NCBI RefSeq assembly: GCF_017104965.1
Contig: NZ_JAAGPR010000035.1
Coordinates: 26,585 to 90,584, forward strand
From: Paraburkholderia sp. Ac-20340
GTDB taxonomy: Bacteria; Pseudomonadota; Gammaproteobacteria; Burkholderiales; Burkholderiaceae
Length of the DNA stretch: 64,000 nucleotides
Reading direction: 5' to 3'
Numbering within the stretch: the first letter of the stretch is position 1; each line of letters opens with the position of its first letter. The notes beneath the pieces were generated by a model, which searched no databases, was not told the origin of the DNA, and worked only from the letters and a program-made list of their open reading frames with translations. The translations under genes and the position numbers were made by a program. Of the stretch, positions 26,702 through 35,152 are shown piece after piece.

Positions 26702-27115
26702 ATGGCCGACACCGCAGTCACCGCACACGCAGTTACAGCCCATATCGGCTCGACCAACTATCAGGTCCAGTTCGACGACGGTACTCACACGTGGATCGCC
26801 GATGAACCGGCGACGCTCGGCGGCGGCGACCGCGGGCCCACGCCCTTCTCCCTGCTGCTGTCGAGCCTGGGCGCGTGCACGACCATCACGCTGAAGATGT
26901 ACGCGCAGCGCAAGGAGTGGCCGCTCGAAGGCGTGCGCGTGAAGCTGTCGATGGAAACCGGCAGCGAAGGCACCACGATCGACCGGCAGATTGCCCTCGA
27001 AGGCCCGCTCTCGGACGAGCAGCGCGAGCGTCTGTTGCAGATCGCGAACGCCTGCCCGGTCCACAAGATCCTCACGAACACGATTCACATCCGCTCGGGC
27101 CTCGTGGCCGCGTAA
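26702..27115 (+). CDS. OsmC-family peroxidase
   Basis: 137-residue cytoplasmic protein of the OsmC/Ohr fold, which reduces organic peroxides with paired cysteines. The two Cys are in SLGACTTITL (about residue 59) and ANACPVHK (about 122). The first block and GDRGPTPFSLLLSS are typical of the YhfA-like OsmC branch rather than Ohr. The start at 26702 follows GAGGAGCGC. The next gene starts 31 bases later, so both may be one transcript. Confidence 0.88.
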   Translation: MADTAVTAHAVTAHIGSTNYQVQFDDGTHTWIADEPATLGGGDRGPTPFSLLLSSLGACTTITLKMYAQRKEWPLEGVRVKLSMETGSEGTTIDRQIALEGPLSDEQRERLLQIANACPVHKILTNTIHIRSGLVAA

Positions 27116-27146
27116 GCGCGGACGGACATCACAGGAAGCCGTCGCC

Positions 27147-27632
27147 TTGAATTTCGAACACCTTATCCAGATCAACGATCCGACCAACCCGCTCGTGCTG
27201 CCCATGACGCGCGAGCAGTTGTGGGAAGGCCTCGTGCTGCGCGCCGAACAGCCGCAGCTCTTCGTGCTCGGCCTCGACAGCTGCACGATTCTCTCGCGCG
27301 AAGGCGATGTGCTCGAGCGCGAACTGCACTACGGTCAGGCCACGGTGCGCGATCGCGTCACGTTCACCCCTCACGCGAGCGTGCGCTACGACATCCTCGC
27401 GACCGCCGACTACGTGGGCGGCTCGCTGACGATGACGATCGAGGAACCCGACGCGCAGCAGCTTTTTCTGCGCTTCGAATACAGCACGACGCTGCCGACC
27501 GCCGATTCGGGCGAGCAGCATGAGACATCGGAGATCGTGAAGTCGGCCTACCGCGAGTCGGATATCGACACCGTGCGGCTGATCCGCCAATACGTGCAGG
27601 GTCCGGGCGAGCCGGAAGCGCCGCTGCACTAA
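27147..27632 (+). CDS. DUF1857 (SRPBCC/START-fold) protein
   Basis: 161 residues. The start NFEHLIQINDPTNPLVLPMT and the block LWEGLVLRAEQPQLFVLGLD match my memory of DUF1857, a SRPBCC-fold family without a known function. The start is TTG at 27147, seven bases after AGGAAG. No catalytic residues can be named; the fold suggests a hydrophobic ligand pocket. It follows osmC and ends at a strong terminator. Confidence 0.8.
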   Translation: MNFEHLIQINDPTNPLVLPMTREQLWEGLVLRAEQPQLFVLGLDSCTILSREGDVLERELHYGQATVRDRVTFTPHASVRYDILATADYVGGSLTMTIEEPDAQQLFLRFEYSTTLPTADSGEQHETSEIVKSAYRESDIDTVRLIRQYVQGPGEPEAPLH

Positions 27633-27661
27633 AAGTTTTGCCCGCTGGCAACCCATCCCGC

Positions 27662-27692
27662 ACGCCCGGCCTCGCGCCGGGCGTTGTTTTTT
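27662..27692 (+). terminator. Terminator of osmC-DUF1857
   Basis: Perfect 9 bp stem ACGCCCGGC / GCCGGGCGT with a CTCGC loop, followed by TGTTTTTTC. Confidence 0.9.
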
Positions 27693-27763
27693 CAGGGATA
27701 AACGCGCGCATCGGGCATAAAGCTATCGCTACCCGATTTCGATCAATTTATCGCAATTGAAAA

Positions 27764-27778
27764 TAAGAACAATTATCA
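27764..27778 (+). promoter_or_regulatory. Fur box upstream of hemP
   Basis: TAAGAACAATTATCA has a perfect right half-site ATTATCA and 11 of 14 matches to the Fur 7-1-7 consensus. It ends 48 bases before the hemP start. Confidence 0.7.
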
Positions 27779-27825
27779 TTTAGAATTCATTCATCGAATC
27801 GAGACACAGACAGACCGTCACGTTC

Positions 27826-28080
27826 ATGACTGAATTCAACCGCTCATCGACTCTTAGCCTGCGCCGTTCGGGTTCCGCGTTGACCACCACGCGAGCACCC
27901 AAGGCAGCCGCACCGGCCAGCGTCACGCGCAACACGGAAGCCGCCAGCGCGCCCAGCAACGAACGCTCGCTGGACAGCACGGCCCTTTTGCAAGGCCGCA
28001 GCCATGTGAGCATCCTGCACAACGGCGAGACCTATCAGCTGCGCGCCACGCGTCTGGGCAAGCTGATTCTCACCAAGTGA
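27826..28080 (+). CDS. hemP: Hemin uptake protein HemP/HmuP
   Basis: 84-residue protein. The last ~35 residues carry the HemP signature (STALLQGRSHVSILHNGETY then QLRATRLGKLILTK); the N-terminal half is a low-complexity Ser/Ala/Thr stretch. In Burkholderia and rhizobia HemP/HmuP helps activate haem-uptake genes with Fur. Here no haem receptor or ABC transporter is adjacent, so it acts at a distance. A Fur box lies just upstream. The ATG at 27826 is the only Met near the frame start. Confidence 0.9.
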   Translation: MTEFNRSSTLSLRRSGSALTTTRAPKAAAPASVTRNTEAASAPSNERSLDSTALLQGRSHVSILHNGETYQLRATRLGKLILTK

Positions 28081-28092
28081 GGTGGTAGTTTT

Positions 28093-28227
28093 TTAGTACC
28101 GGGTATTGTGGGGACCGCCTCCATCGAGAGGCGTTGGGCAGTAGCCAGCAACGACGGCTTGCACGCGAGATCTAGACCCCTTCGTGCACACATCCTTCAA
28201 GCCGGCCGTCACAGCAAGCCAAGCCAT
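28093..28227 (-). CDS. Candidate phage ash/icd-like small protein
   Basis: A 44-residue frame from the ATG at 28227 (GGTGAG 13 bases upstream), in an 81-codon open frame reaching 28338. The tail RVQAVVAGYCPTPLDGGGPH resembles, from memory, the TPLDGG/SSLDGG tail of phage ash and icd-like proteins, which overlap C4-type antisense RNA genes. The DNA is also strongly structured: CGCCTC/GAGGCG hairpin (28116-28133), and a nested CGGCTT/AAGCCG plus GCACG/CGTGC stem (28155-28204). No other phage gene is near. Protein or RNA function is not established. Confidence 0.4.
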   Translation of the reverse strand: MAWLAVTAGLKDVCTKGSRSRVQAVVAGYCPTPLDGGGPHNTRY

Positions 28228-28287
28228 TTTTTTGTTCTCACCTTTGACTACGGGAGCGGCGCGTGAAGCGTAGCCGCCCTGGGCGAG

Positions 28288-28318
28288 AGCCGCGGCAGAG
28301 TCCGCGGCTTTTGTTTTT
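28288..28318 (+). terminator. Intrinsic terminator downstream of hemP region
   Basis: Perfect 8 bp stem AGCCGCGG / CCGCGGCT with a 6-base loop and TTTGTTTTT. It points with the plus strand, about 210 bases after hemP, so it could end the hemP message or a separate plus-strand RNA from the structured region at 28100-28210. Confidence 0.85.
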
Positions 28319-28474
28319 GCCGTCGAGGCATGCTGCATGGGGAAGGCAGCGGCGGTTCGCGTTTTATCAGCAGCGATACCGAGCCGCGATTATAACCGCG
28401 ACCTCCCCCTACTCGTAAACCCTTTCGTTGATCTGAATTTCATCGGCGGCGGTGCGACGCCTGCCCGACCGCGC

Positions 28475-28882
28475 TCAATCGATGTTCAGCGCCGCGATGC
28501 CCGCCTGCGCAATCGCCGCATCCTGATCGGATTTCACGCCCGACACGCCCACCGCGCCGATCACATCGCCCTTCACGACGATGGGCACGCCGCCTTCGAG
28601 CATCGCCGGCAGCGGCGCGCTCAGAAACGCCGTGCGGCCCTGGCGGATCACATCTTCGTACACCTTGCTTTCCTTGCGCCCCAGCGCGGAGGTGCGCGCC
28701 TTGCCGTGGGCGATTTCGGCGCTGATGGGCGGTGCGCCGTCGAGGCGGCGCAGGTACAGCAGATGGCCGCCATCGTCGACGATCGAGATCGTCACGTTCC
28801 ATTCATTCGCGCGGGCGTGCGCGACGGCTGCGTCGGCTACCCGGATCACATCTTCGTCGGTCAATACTGCTCGCGTTCGCAT
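28475..28882 (-). CDS. GlcG/HbpS-family (DUF336) protein
   Basis: 135-residue protein of the GlcG/HbpS fold. Some relatives bind haem (HbpS) and others accompany corrinoid or glycolate genes. Typical blocks are ISIVDDGGHLLYLRRLDGAP and the Gly-rich end GGVPIVVKGDVIGAVGVSG. No signal peptide is seen. The ATG at 28882 follows GGAG. It lies just past the ftr operon terminator and opposite hemP, so a haem or iron link is plausible but not shown. Confidence 0.82.
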   Translation of the reverse strand: MRTRAVLTDEDVIRVADAAVAHARANEWNVTISIVDDGGHLLYLRRLDGAPPISAEIAHGKARTSALGRKESKVYEDVIRQGRTAFLSAPLPAMLEGGVPIVVKGDVIGAVGVSGVKSDQDAAIAQAGIAALNID

Positions 28883-28900
28883 GCGTGTCTCCGAAAAGTC

Positions 28901-28935
28901 AAAAACCGGGTGACGGAACGTCGACCCGGTTTTTT
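28901..28935. terminator. Terminator of the ftr operon
   Basis: Stem ACCGGGT / ACCCGGT flanked by AAAAA and TTTTT runs. It lies 77 bases beyond the ftrD stop and just upstream of the GlcG-like gene; it works on both strands. Confidence 0.85.
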
Positions 28936-29012
28936 GAGAGTAGCACCCACACTTGCGCTGCGACGCCCCGATGCGGCGTATACCGCCTATATCAGCAGCA
29001 CCGGAAAAATGC

Positions 29013-30437
29013 TCAACGCGTCCAGCCCCAGAACATCAGCCACCAGGCGCTATCGACCACCGCGAGTGCGAGCGCGAAGCCCAGCATGGCGAGGCCGCGC
29101 TGCCAGAAGCGCGTGCTGTAGCGGCCCGTCACGCGCCAGGCGAGCCACGCGCTCCACAGATTCGTGATGACGAGAATCGCAATGCGCACTTCGGTCGCCC
29201 AGTCGAGCGGCACGTGTTCGGCGCGCAGCAGCGACAGCGTCGTCGCCGACAAACCGAGGAACACGCCCGCGCCCGCCAGCGGAATCAGCGACTGCGCGAA
29301 GTGATGCAGACGGCGCATTTCGAAGCGGCCGAGCGTTGCCGTCGACGCCGCGAGAATCGCGAACAGCGCGGTGCCGTAGACCAGCCCCGTGGCGACGATA
29401 TAACCGACGATCATCGTGCCGTCGAGCCACGAGAACACATCGTTCTGCTCGGGGTAATGCGTGAGCAGGAACCAGGGCGCGTTGGTCTCGAGCGGCCAAG
29501 TGATATCGCGATCGATCAGCCAGCCCGCGAGCCACTGCTTCATGGCGATAAACCACGGCGAGCCGGTCCAGTGAAATGCACCGATGGCAATACCAAGCAG
29601 TCCGTACAGAATCAGCGCGGTATCCCAGCCATCGGCCTGGCTGTCGCCGAGTTCGACGACTTCTTCGGCCGGCGAGCGCCACGTCAGCGCAATCGCATCG
29701 CGGTGACCGCTGCAACGGCCGCACATATGGCATTGCGCGGCGCCCTTCATATTGCGCAGCGGCACCAGCGGCGCGCAGTTGACGGGAATCACACGATGCC
29801 CGCCGTGCTCGCCGTGCGTGTACGAGTTGCGCCACGCGTCTTCATCGACCTTGAAGCGGAACGGAGCGAGGCGCGCCAGAAGCGCAAAAACCCCGTTCAC
29901 GGGGCAGAGATATTTACACCAGACGCGCTTCTCGCGTCCGTACAGAAAGCCGATCACCATCGCACCGAGCGTCGATCCGCCCAGCACCAGCAACACCGCC
30001 TTCGGATACTGGTAGACGCTCACCATCTGTCCGTAGATGGTGGTCAGGCCGAAGGCCACGAAGGGCCAGCCGCCCCAGCGCATCCAGCGTGGAATCGCGC
30101 GGCCGCGGCCGAACTTGCTGGCGAATTCGGTGAGCGCGCCTTCGGGGCAGAGCACGCCGCACCACACGCGTCCGAGCATCACCATCGAGAGCAGCACGAA
30201 CGGCCACCAGATGCCCCAGAACACGAACTGCGCGGCGAGCGTCAGATTGTTCCAGAGGTGCGAGGTATCGTCGGGCAGCGGCAGCACCGCGGGTACGAGA
30301 ATCAGGAACGCGTAGACGGCGACCACGACCCACTGCACGCCGCGAATGATCGCGCCGTGCCGTTGCATCCATTGGCCCGCCTGGGCCAGCCTGCCCTGCC
30401 GCCGCATCCCGGGCGGCTGGGCCGATGCACAACTCAT
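29013..30437 (-). CDS. ftrD: FtrD: membrane 4Fe-4S ferredoxin-type protein of ferrous iron uptake
   Basis: 474-residue inner-membrane protein with about eight to ten hydrophobic segments. Cys motifs on the cytoplasmic side are CGVLCPEGAL, CKYLCPVNGV and CHMCGRC, related to NapH/YccM-type electron-transfer proteins. In Brucella and Bordetella FtrABCD, FtrD is thought to accept electrons from periplasmic Fe(II) oxidation. Its start overlaps the ftrC stop by four bases (ATGA). It is the last gene of ftrA-B-C-D. Confidence 0.9.
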   Translation of the reverse strand: MSCASAQPPGMRRQGRLAQAGQWMQRHGAIIRGVQWVVVAVYAFLILVPAVLPLPDDTSHLWNNLTLAAQFVFWGIWWPFVLLSMVMLGRVWCGVLCPEGALTEFASKFGRGRAIPRWMRWGGWPFVAFGLTTIYGQMVSVYQYPKAVLLVLGGSTLGAMVIGFLYGREKRVWCKYLCPVNGVFALLARLAPFRFKVDEDAWRNSYTHGEHGGHRVIPVNCAPLVPLRNMKGAAQCHMCGRCSGHRDAIALTWRSPAEEVVELGDSQADGWDTALILYGLLGIAIGAFHWTGSPWFIAMKQWLAGWLIDRDITWPLETNAPWFLLTHYPEQNDVFSWLDGTMIVGYIVATGLVYGTALFAILAASTATLGRFEMRRLHHFAQSLIPLAGAGVFLGLSATTLSLLRAEHVPLDWATEVRIAILVITNLWSAWLAWRVTGRYSTRFWQRGLAMLGFALALAVVDSAWWLMFWGWTR

Positions 30438-31279
30438 GCTGCTTTCCTTTTGCTCACTGCGGCGTTACGGCCGCTGGCGCGGCGCGCCAGGAACCACACC
30501 ACGAGCCAGTACACCGCGTAAGCGATCAGGTTCATCAACGCCGGATGGGCGCGGTAACCGGTCAGCGTCGCGACCAGCGAACCGAAGGTGCTCGAATCGT
30601 CGAGGATCATCGACGAATTCCAGACCTGGTCGACGATGGTCGGCAAGACTTCCTTGTCGATCAGCTTGTCCACGCCGGTCTGGAACAGGCCCGCGCCGAG
30701 GAACAGCAGCATGATTTCCGTGACGCGGAAAAAGAGACGCCACGAGAACACCTTGCCGCCCAGTTGCAGGAGATAGAACGTCAGGAACGCGAGGCCCAGA
30801 CCGAGCAGCACGGCCACATACTGGCTCGCATCCACATGGCCCGACTGGCCGAAACCGAGGCCGTACAGGAAGATCACCGTTTCGCTGCCTTCACGGGCGA
30901 TGGCCAGCGCGACGAGCACCGTAATGCCCCACCAGTTGGCATCGCGCGTGGTCTTTTGCAGCGACTCTTCCATCTCGCGCTTGAGCGTGCGGCCGTGCTG
31001 CTTCATCCACAGCACCATCTGCACGATCAGCACGCAGGCCACCAGCACCATGCCGGTCTGGAAGTAATCCTGGGCGTCGCCCGACAGCACTTCCGTGAAG
31101 CCGACCAGCGCCGCGCCCAGCGCAACCGCCGCCAGAATGCCCGCACCGACGCCTGCCCACAGATACGGCAGGCCGCGACGCGCATCGGCGTCGCCGTTCT
31201 TCAGCCACGCATACAGAATGCCGACGACGAGCAGCGCTTCCACGCTCTCACGCCAGACGATGAACAATACCTGACCCAT
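30434..31279 (-). CDS. ftrC: FtrC: FTR1-family iron permease
   Basis: 281-residue inner-membrane iron permease with about seven helices. The two signature Glu-rich iron motifs are WRESVEALLVVGILYAW (near residue 10) and AREGSETVIFLYGL (near residue 130). It moves ferric iron made by oxidation of ferrous iron in the periplasm. It is translated together with ftrD through a four-base overlap. Confidence 0.93.
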   Translation of the reverse strand: MGQVLFIVWRESVEALLVVGILYAWLKNGDADARRGLPYLWAGVGAGILAAVALGAALVGFTEVLSGDAQDYFQTGMVLVACVLIVQMVLWMKQHGRTLKREMEESLQKTTRDANWWGITVLVALAIAREGSETVIFLYGLGFGQSGHVDASQYVAVLLGLGLAFLTFYLLQLGGKVFSWRLFFRVTEIMLLFLGAGLFQTGVDKLIDKEVLPTIVDQVWNSSMILDDSSTFGSLVATLTGYRAHPALMNLIAYAVYWLVVWFLARRASGRNAAVSKRKAA

Positions 31280-31383
31280 TCAACACCTCCTGCCGCCGGC
31301 TTTCGCGCCGGCCGCGTACTGACTTTGCAACGCCGATTTCATGTCGTCGCGCCTGTCACGGCGCAACACGCATCTGGCAACGC

Positions 31384-31716
31384 TTATTTGGCAACAATCA
31401 CGCCCTGCGCCTGCTGATGAAAATCGTCGAAAAACTTGTACTCGCCCGGATCGAGCGGCGCGATCACCACGAACGAATCCGCACCCGGCGCCAGCACCTT
31501 CTCTTTACGCAACTGGACACTTTCGAACTCGGCCGCGCCCTTACCCACATTGCGCACCTCGATCTTGATGCGCTTGCCCGCCGGCACTTCGATGCGCGCG
31601 GGGTTGAGCTTGCCGTCGTTCATGTCGAGCTTGAAAGTCGGCAGATCTTCGGCGTGCGCGAGCGACGCCACAGAAGCCAGTGCAAACAGCGCCGCAAACT
31701 TACGCAATCCAGTCAT
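31384..31716 (-). CDS. ftrB: FtrB: periplasmic cupredoxin-like protein
   Basis: 110-residue precursor. Signal peptide about 1-22 (LRKFAALFALASVASLAHAE, cut after AHA). The mature part is a cupredoxin_1 domain with PARIEVPAGKRIKIEVRN, and FFDDFHQQAQGVIVAK near the end. It is proposed to oxidise Fe(II) handed over by FtrA. I start at 31716 because the signal peptide begins there; an earlier Met at 31755 adds a charged leader. Confidence 0.88.
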   Translation of the reverse strand: MTGLRKFAALFALASVASLAHAEDLPTFKLDMNDGKLNPARIEVPAGKRIKIEVRNVGKGAAEFESVQLRKEKVLAPGADSFVVIAPLDPGEYKFFDDFHQQAQGVIVAK

Positions 31717-31811
31717 CAGTGTTACCTGTTCCTTGATGTCCGCGATGGACTTCACGCTCGCCGCGCACTAAACAATACCTGCGCATGCGCGGCGAACCTG
31801 GTCGGGCGTGC

Positions 31812-32360
31812 TTAGTAGCCGCCCTTCTTGCCGATGCCCGCGAACGGGAAATCGTACTCGACCGTGATGGGCTTGAACCACGGACCCACGCCGGTTTCCT
31901 TGTCGACGTGACGGCCGAAAGCCATGTGGCCCATCTGCATCGGCGCTTCGACGATCATCTTGAGGTGGTACTTGCCGGGACCTGCCAGCTTGACGTTGTC
32001 GCCGTAATGCGGACCGTCGTTAGCGACCATCGGCATCAGGTCGCCCTTTTGCACGTAGCTCGAACCCGGCTTGGTCAACTCGTAGTGCACCTGCAGGTAC
32101 GGCATCCAGTCGCCTTCGGCGAAACCGGTCGGGTTGTTCTTGACCGCGTGAATGTCCGTTTCCAGGTGGATGTCGGAATCCGACGCCTTGCGCATCATGC
32201 CTTCCGGTTCCATCGTGATCGGCTGCAGATAGACCGCGCCGATCTCCATACCGCCCTGAATCACCTGCTTGCCGATCGGGTACTCAGCCGCTTGAGCCGA
32301 GAACGCTGCAGCCGCAGCCGCGATGACGGCAGTGCCGCGCACGAAAGAATGGATCCGCAT
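31812..32360 (-). CDS. ftrA: FtrA: periplasmic iron-binding protein (P19/Tpd family)
   Basis: 182-residue precursor with signal peptide about 1-24 (ending SAQAAEYPIG). The mature part is P19-like. Met, Glu and His candidates for Cu/Fe binding lie in IQGGMEIGAVYL, ITMEPEGMM, the repeated IHLETDIHA, YLQVHYEL and MGHMAFGRHVD. P19-type proteins bind ferrous iron and copper and pass iron to the FTR1 permease. The ATG at 32360 follows AGGAG. First gene of the operon, with a Fur-like box 68 bases upstream of its start. Confidence 0.92.
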   Translation of the reverse strand: MRIHSFVRGTAVIAAAAAAFSAQAAEYPIGKQVIQGGMEIGAVYLQPITMEPEGMMRKASDSDIHLETDIHAVKNNPTGFAEGDWMPYLQVHYELTKPGSSYVQKGDLMPMVANDGPHYGDNVKLAGPGKYHLKMIVEAPMQMGHMAFGRHVDKETGVGPWFKPITVEYDFPFAGIGKKGGY

Positions 32361-32427
32361 CGAAACTCCTGATTTTTTTATGAGAGGTACCACCGAATCA
32401 TCGAGTGCATCTACGTAAAAACGTTAA

Positions 32428-32442
32428 TGCGAACAATTCTCA
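32428..32442 (-). promoter_or_regulatory. Fur-like box upstream of ftrA
   Basis: On the plus strand TGCGAACAATTCTCA, 10 of 14 matches to the 7-1-7 Fur consensus with a good right half. It sits in the promoter region of ftrABCD. The rest of the 336-base ftrA-uvrB gap shows only the uvrB terminator. Confidence 0.6.
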
Positions 32443-32623
32443 ATAATGGCGAAGTTTAACACCGAAGCCGATGGGGAACAAATTGATGCGTGAGGAAAAC
32501 CCCTTCGCAGCAGGGTTTTAGCAGCGTTGCGTTAACGCATGCTTACGGCAAGCTGGCATTTTAATTTCAGCGTGCGTTTAAGAGCGGGCGGCGCTTGCTT
32601 CATGCGCGCGCAAGACGATAAAA

Positions 32624-32654
32624 AGGGCGCTGACGGTCGGTGACCGCGCGCCCT
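32624..32654 (-). terminator. Terminator of uvrB
   Basis: On the minus strand AGGGCGC / GCGCCCT with an inner GGT/ACC pair, followed by TTTTTATC; 42 bases beyond the uvrB stop. Confidence 0.75.
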
Positions 32655-32696
32655 GCTCTCTCTACCTTGCCGCAGACAATCCCGTCGGCCCGGACT

Positions 32697-34778
32697 TCAA
32701 GCCGGATGATCGCCCACGTTCGCCCCGAACACGCGCTGGCGCAGCACCGCCAGCTGGTCGCGCGCCTGCGCGGCCTTCTCGAATTCGAGATTCTTCGCGT
32801 GGTCCATCATCTGCTTTTCGAGCTTCTTGATTTCCTTGGCGATCTGCTTCTCGGACATATCCTCGAACTTCGCGCGCTCCTGCTCCTCGCGCAGTTCGGC
32901 GCGCGCATCGTCCACGTTATAGACACCGTCGATGATGTCCTTGATGCGCTTGACCACGCCGCGCGGCACGATGCCGTGTTCTTCGTTGAAGGCCATCTGC
33001 TTGGCGCGGCGGCGCTCGGTTTCGTCGATGGCTTTGCGCATCGAATCGGTGATGCGGTCGCCGTAGAGAATCGCCTTGCCGTTCACGTTACGCGCGGCGC
33101 GGCCGATCGTCTGGATCAGCGAGCGTTCGGCGCGCAGGAAGCCTTCCTTGTCGGAATCGAGAATCGCCACCAGCGAGACTTCGGGAATATCCAGACCTTC
33201 GCGCAGCAGATTGATCCCGACCAGCACGTCGAAGGTGCCCAGGCGCAGATCGCGGATGATTTCCACGCGCTCGACCGTGTCGATGTCGCTATGCAGATAG
33301 CGCACCTTGACGCCGTGATCGGCGAGGAATTCGGTCAGCTGTTCGGCCATGCGCTTGGTGAGCGTGGTGACCAGCACGCGCTCGCCCACGGCCACGCGTT
33401 CGTTGATCTCGCCCAGCACATCGTCCACCTGCGTGGAAGCCGGACGCACCTCGATCACCGGATCGACCAGCCCGGTCGGCCGCACCACCTGCTCGGCGAT
33501 CTGGCCCGTGACCCGCTTCTCGTAATCGGCGGGCGTGGCGGAGACGAACACCACCTGGCGCATCTTGTGCTCGAACTCGTTGAACTTGAGCGGCCGGTTA
33601 TCGAGCGCCGAAGGCAGCCGGAAACCGTAATCGACCAGATTTTCCTTGCGCGCGCGGTCGCCGTTATACATGCCGTTGAACTGGCCGATCAGCACGTGCG
33701 ATTCGTCGAGGAACATCATCGCGTCGGGCGGCAAATAGTCGACGAGCGTGGGCGGCGGCTCGCCGGGCATCGCGCCCGAAAAGTGCCGCGAGTAGTTCTC
33801 GATGCCCTTGCAGAAGCCCAGTTCCTGGAGCATTTCCAGGTCGAAACGCGTGCGCTGTTCCAGCCGCTGCGCTTCCACGAGCTTGCCTTCGGCGTAGAAA
33901 AATTCCAGCCGGTCGCGCAATTCGGTCTTGATGGTTTCGACGGCGCGCAGCACGGTTTCGCGCGGCGTCACATAGTGCGACGACGGATAGACCGTGAAGC
34001 GCGGAATCTTCTGGCGCACGCGGCCCGTGAGCGGATCGAACAGTTGCAGCGTTTCCACTTCGTCGTCGAACAGTTCGACGCGCACGGCCATTTCGGCGTG
34101 CTCGGCCGGAAAAATGTCGATGGTGTCGCCGCGCACGCGGAACGTGCCGCGCTGGAAATCCTGCTCGTTGCGCGAATACTGCATCGCGATCAGGCGCGCG
34201 ATCACCTCGCGCTGGCCCAGCTTGTCGCCCTGACGCAGCGTCAGAATCATCTTGTGATATTCGGACGGATTGCCGATACCGTAGATCGCCGACACCGTCG
34301 CCACGATCACCACGTCGCGGCGCTCCATCAGGCTCTTGGTCGCGGAAAGCCGCATCTGCTCGATGTGCTCGTTGATCGACGAATCCTTCTCGATGAAGAG
34401 ATCGCGCTGCGGCACATAGGCTTCCGGCTGGTAGTAGTCGTAGTACGAAACGAAGTACTCGACGGCATTGCGCGGGAAGAATTCGCGGAATTCGGAGTAA
34501 AGCTGCGCGGCCAGCGTCTTGTTCGGCGCGAACACGATCGCCGGGCGACCCAGGCGCGCGATGGTGTTGGCCATCGTGAAGGTCTTGCCCGAGCCCGTCA
34601 CGCCCAGCAGGGTCTGGAACGACAGGCCATCGCCCACGCCTTCGACGAGCGTTTCGATCGCCGTCGGCTGGTCGCCGGCCGGCAGATACGGCTGGTAAAG
34701 CTGGAACGGCGAGTCCTCGTACTGGACGAATTTCGACTCGTCGAGCGCGGGGGCGTCGGCGACGGTGTGGTCGGACAT
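32697..34778 (-). CDS. uvrB: Excinuclease ABC subunit B
   Basis: Damage-verifying helicase-like subunit of nucleotide excision repair. 693 residues. Walker A is GVTGSGKTFTMAN (about residue 40), the beta-hairpin region has YYDYYQPEAYVP, and Walker B is MMFLDESH. Helicase motifs VFVSATP and IQTIGRAARN follow, and the C-terminal UVR domain (LEKQMMDHAKNLEFEKAA) binds UvrC. I start at 34778 (MSDHTVADAP), since AGGA is eight bases upstream; the longer open frame lacks family likeness. No perfect LexA box was seen upstream. Confidence 0.97.
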   Translation of the reverse strand: MSDHTVADAPALDESKFVQYEDSPFQLYQPYLPAGDQPTAIETLVEGVGDGLSFQTLLGVTGSGKTFTMANTIARLGRPAIVFAPNKTLAAQLYSEFREFFPRNAVEYFVSYYDYYQPEAYVPQRDLFIEKDSSINEHIEQMRLSATKSLMERRDVVIVATVSAIYGIGNPSEYHKMILTLRQGDKLGQREVIARLIAMQYSRNEQDFQRGTFRVRGDTIDIFPAEHAEMAVRVELFDDEVETLQLFDPLTGRVRQKIPRFTVYPSSHYVTPRETVLRAVETIKTELRDRLEFFYAEGKLVEAQRLEQRTRFDLEMLQELGFCKGIENYSRHFSGAMPGEPPPTLVDYLPPDAMMFLDESHVLIGQFNGMYNGDRARKENLVDYGFRLPSALDNRPLKFNEFEHKMRQVVFVSATPADYEKRVTGQIAEQVVRPTGLVDPVIEVRPASTQVDDVLGEINERVAVGERVLVTTLTKRMAEQLTEFLADHGVKVRYLHSDIDTVERVEIIRDLRLGTFDVLVGINLLREGLDIPEVSLVAILDSDKEGFLRAERSLIQTIGRAARNVNGKAILYGDRITDSMRKAIDETERRRAKQMAFNEEHGIVPRGVVKRIKDIIDGVYNVDDARAELREEQERAKFEDMSEKQIAKEIKKLEKQMMDHAKNLEFEKAAQARDQLAVLRQRVFGANVGDHPA

Positions 34779-35152
34779 GGGGGACATCCTGTGCGCGGAG
34801 CAAACAAACATTCTAGCGTTTCGCCACCTGGCGGGCGCGAGACGCTTTCTGGCGTGGGCGGAGCGGACAACTTCGTGCAGATGGGGCTGCCAGCGCGGTG
34901 CTGCAAGAGGCGAAGCGCGCATTTCCGGCACCAGGCGGGGATGAGATCGCACGACCGTGCGGGCATAAAGGCCACGCTGGCGTCACAGTCGGCGAAAAAC
35001 CGGCTTGAGGATTCGTTACAATAGCGCGTTGCGTGGCCGGCCGCCTCGCGCTCCTTCGCTGCACGGGGCGCACCAGAAGTCATACGAGACGATCAGAAAC
35101 ACCCGCGGCGCGCGGACCACCGAGCTTCTTCCTTCACTTTTGCCGAACCATC
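34779..35152. other. Divergent promoter region of uvrB and aminotransferase
   Basis: A 374-base gap. It holds TACAAT (35017-35022) as a likely -10 for the aminotransferase and TAGAAT on the minus strand (34810-34815) as a possible -10 for uvrB. I see no operator, riboswitch or small gene. Confidence 0.5.

Noticed and set aside
28061..28096. Terminator right after the hemP stop
   Set aside because: A T-run exists, but the only stem (CACC/GGTG) is four base pairs; the strong terminator is at 28288-28318.
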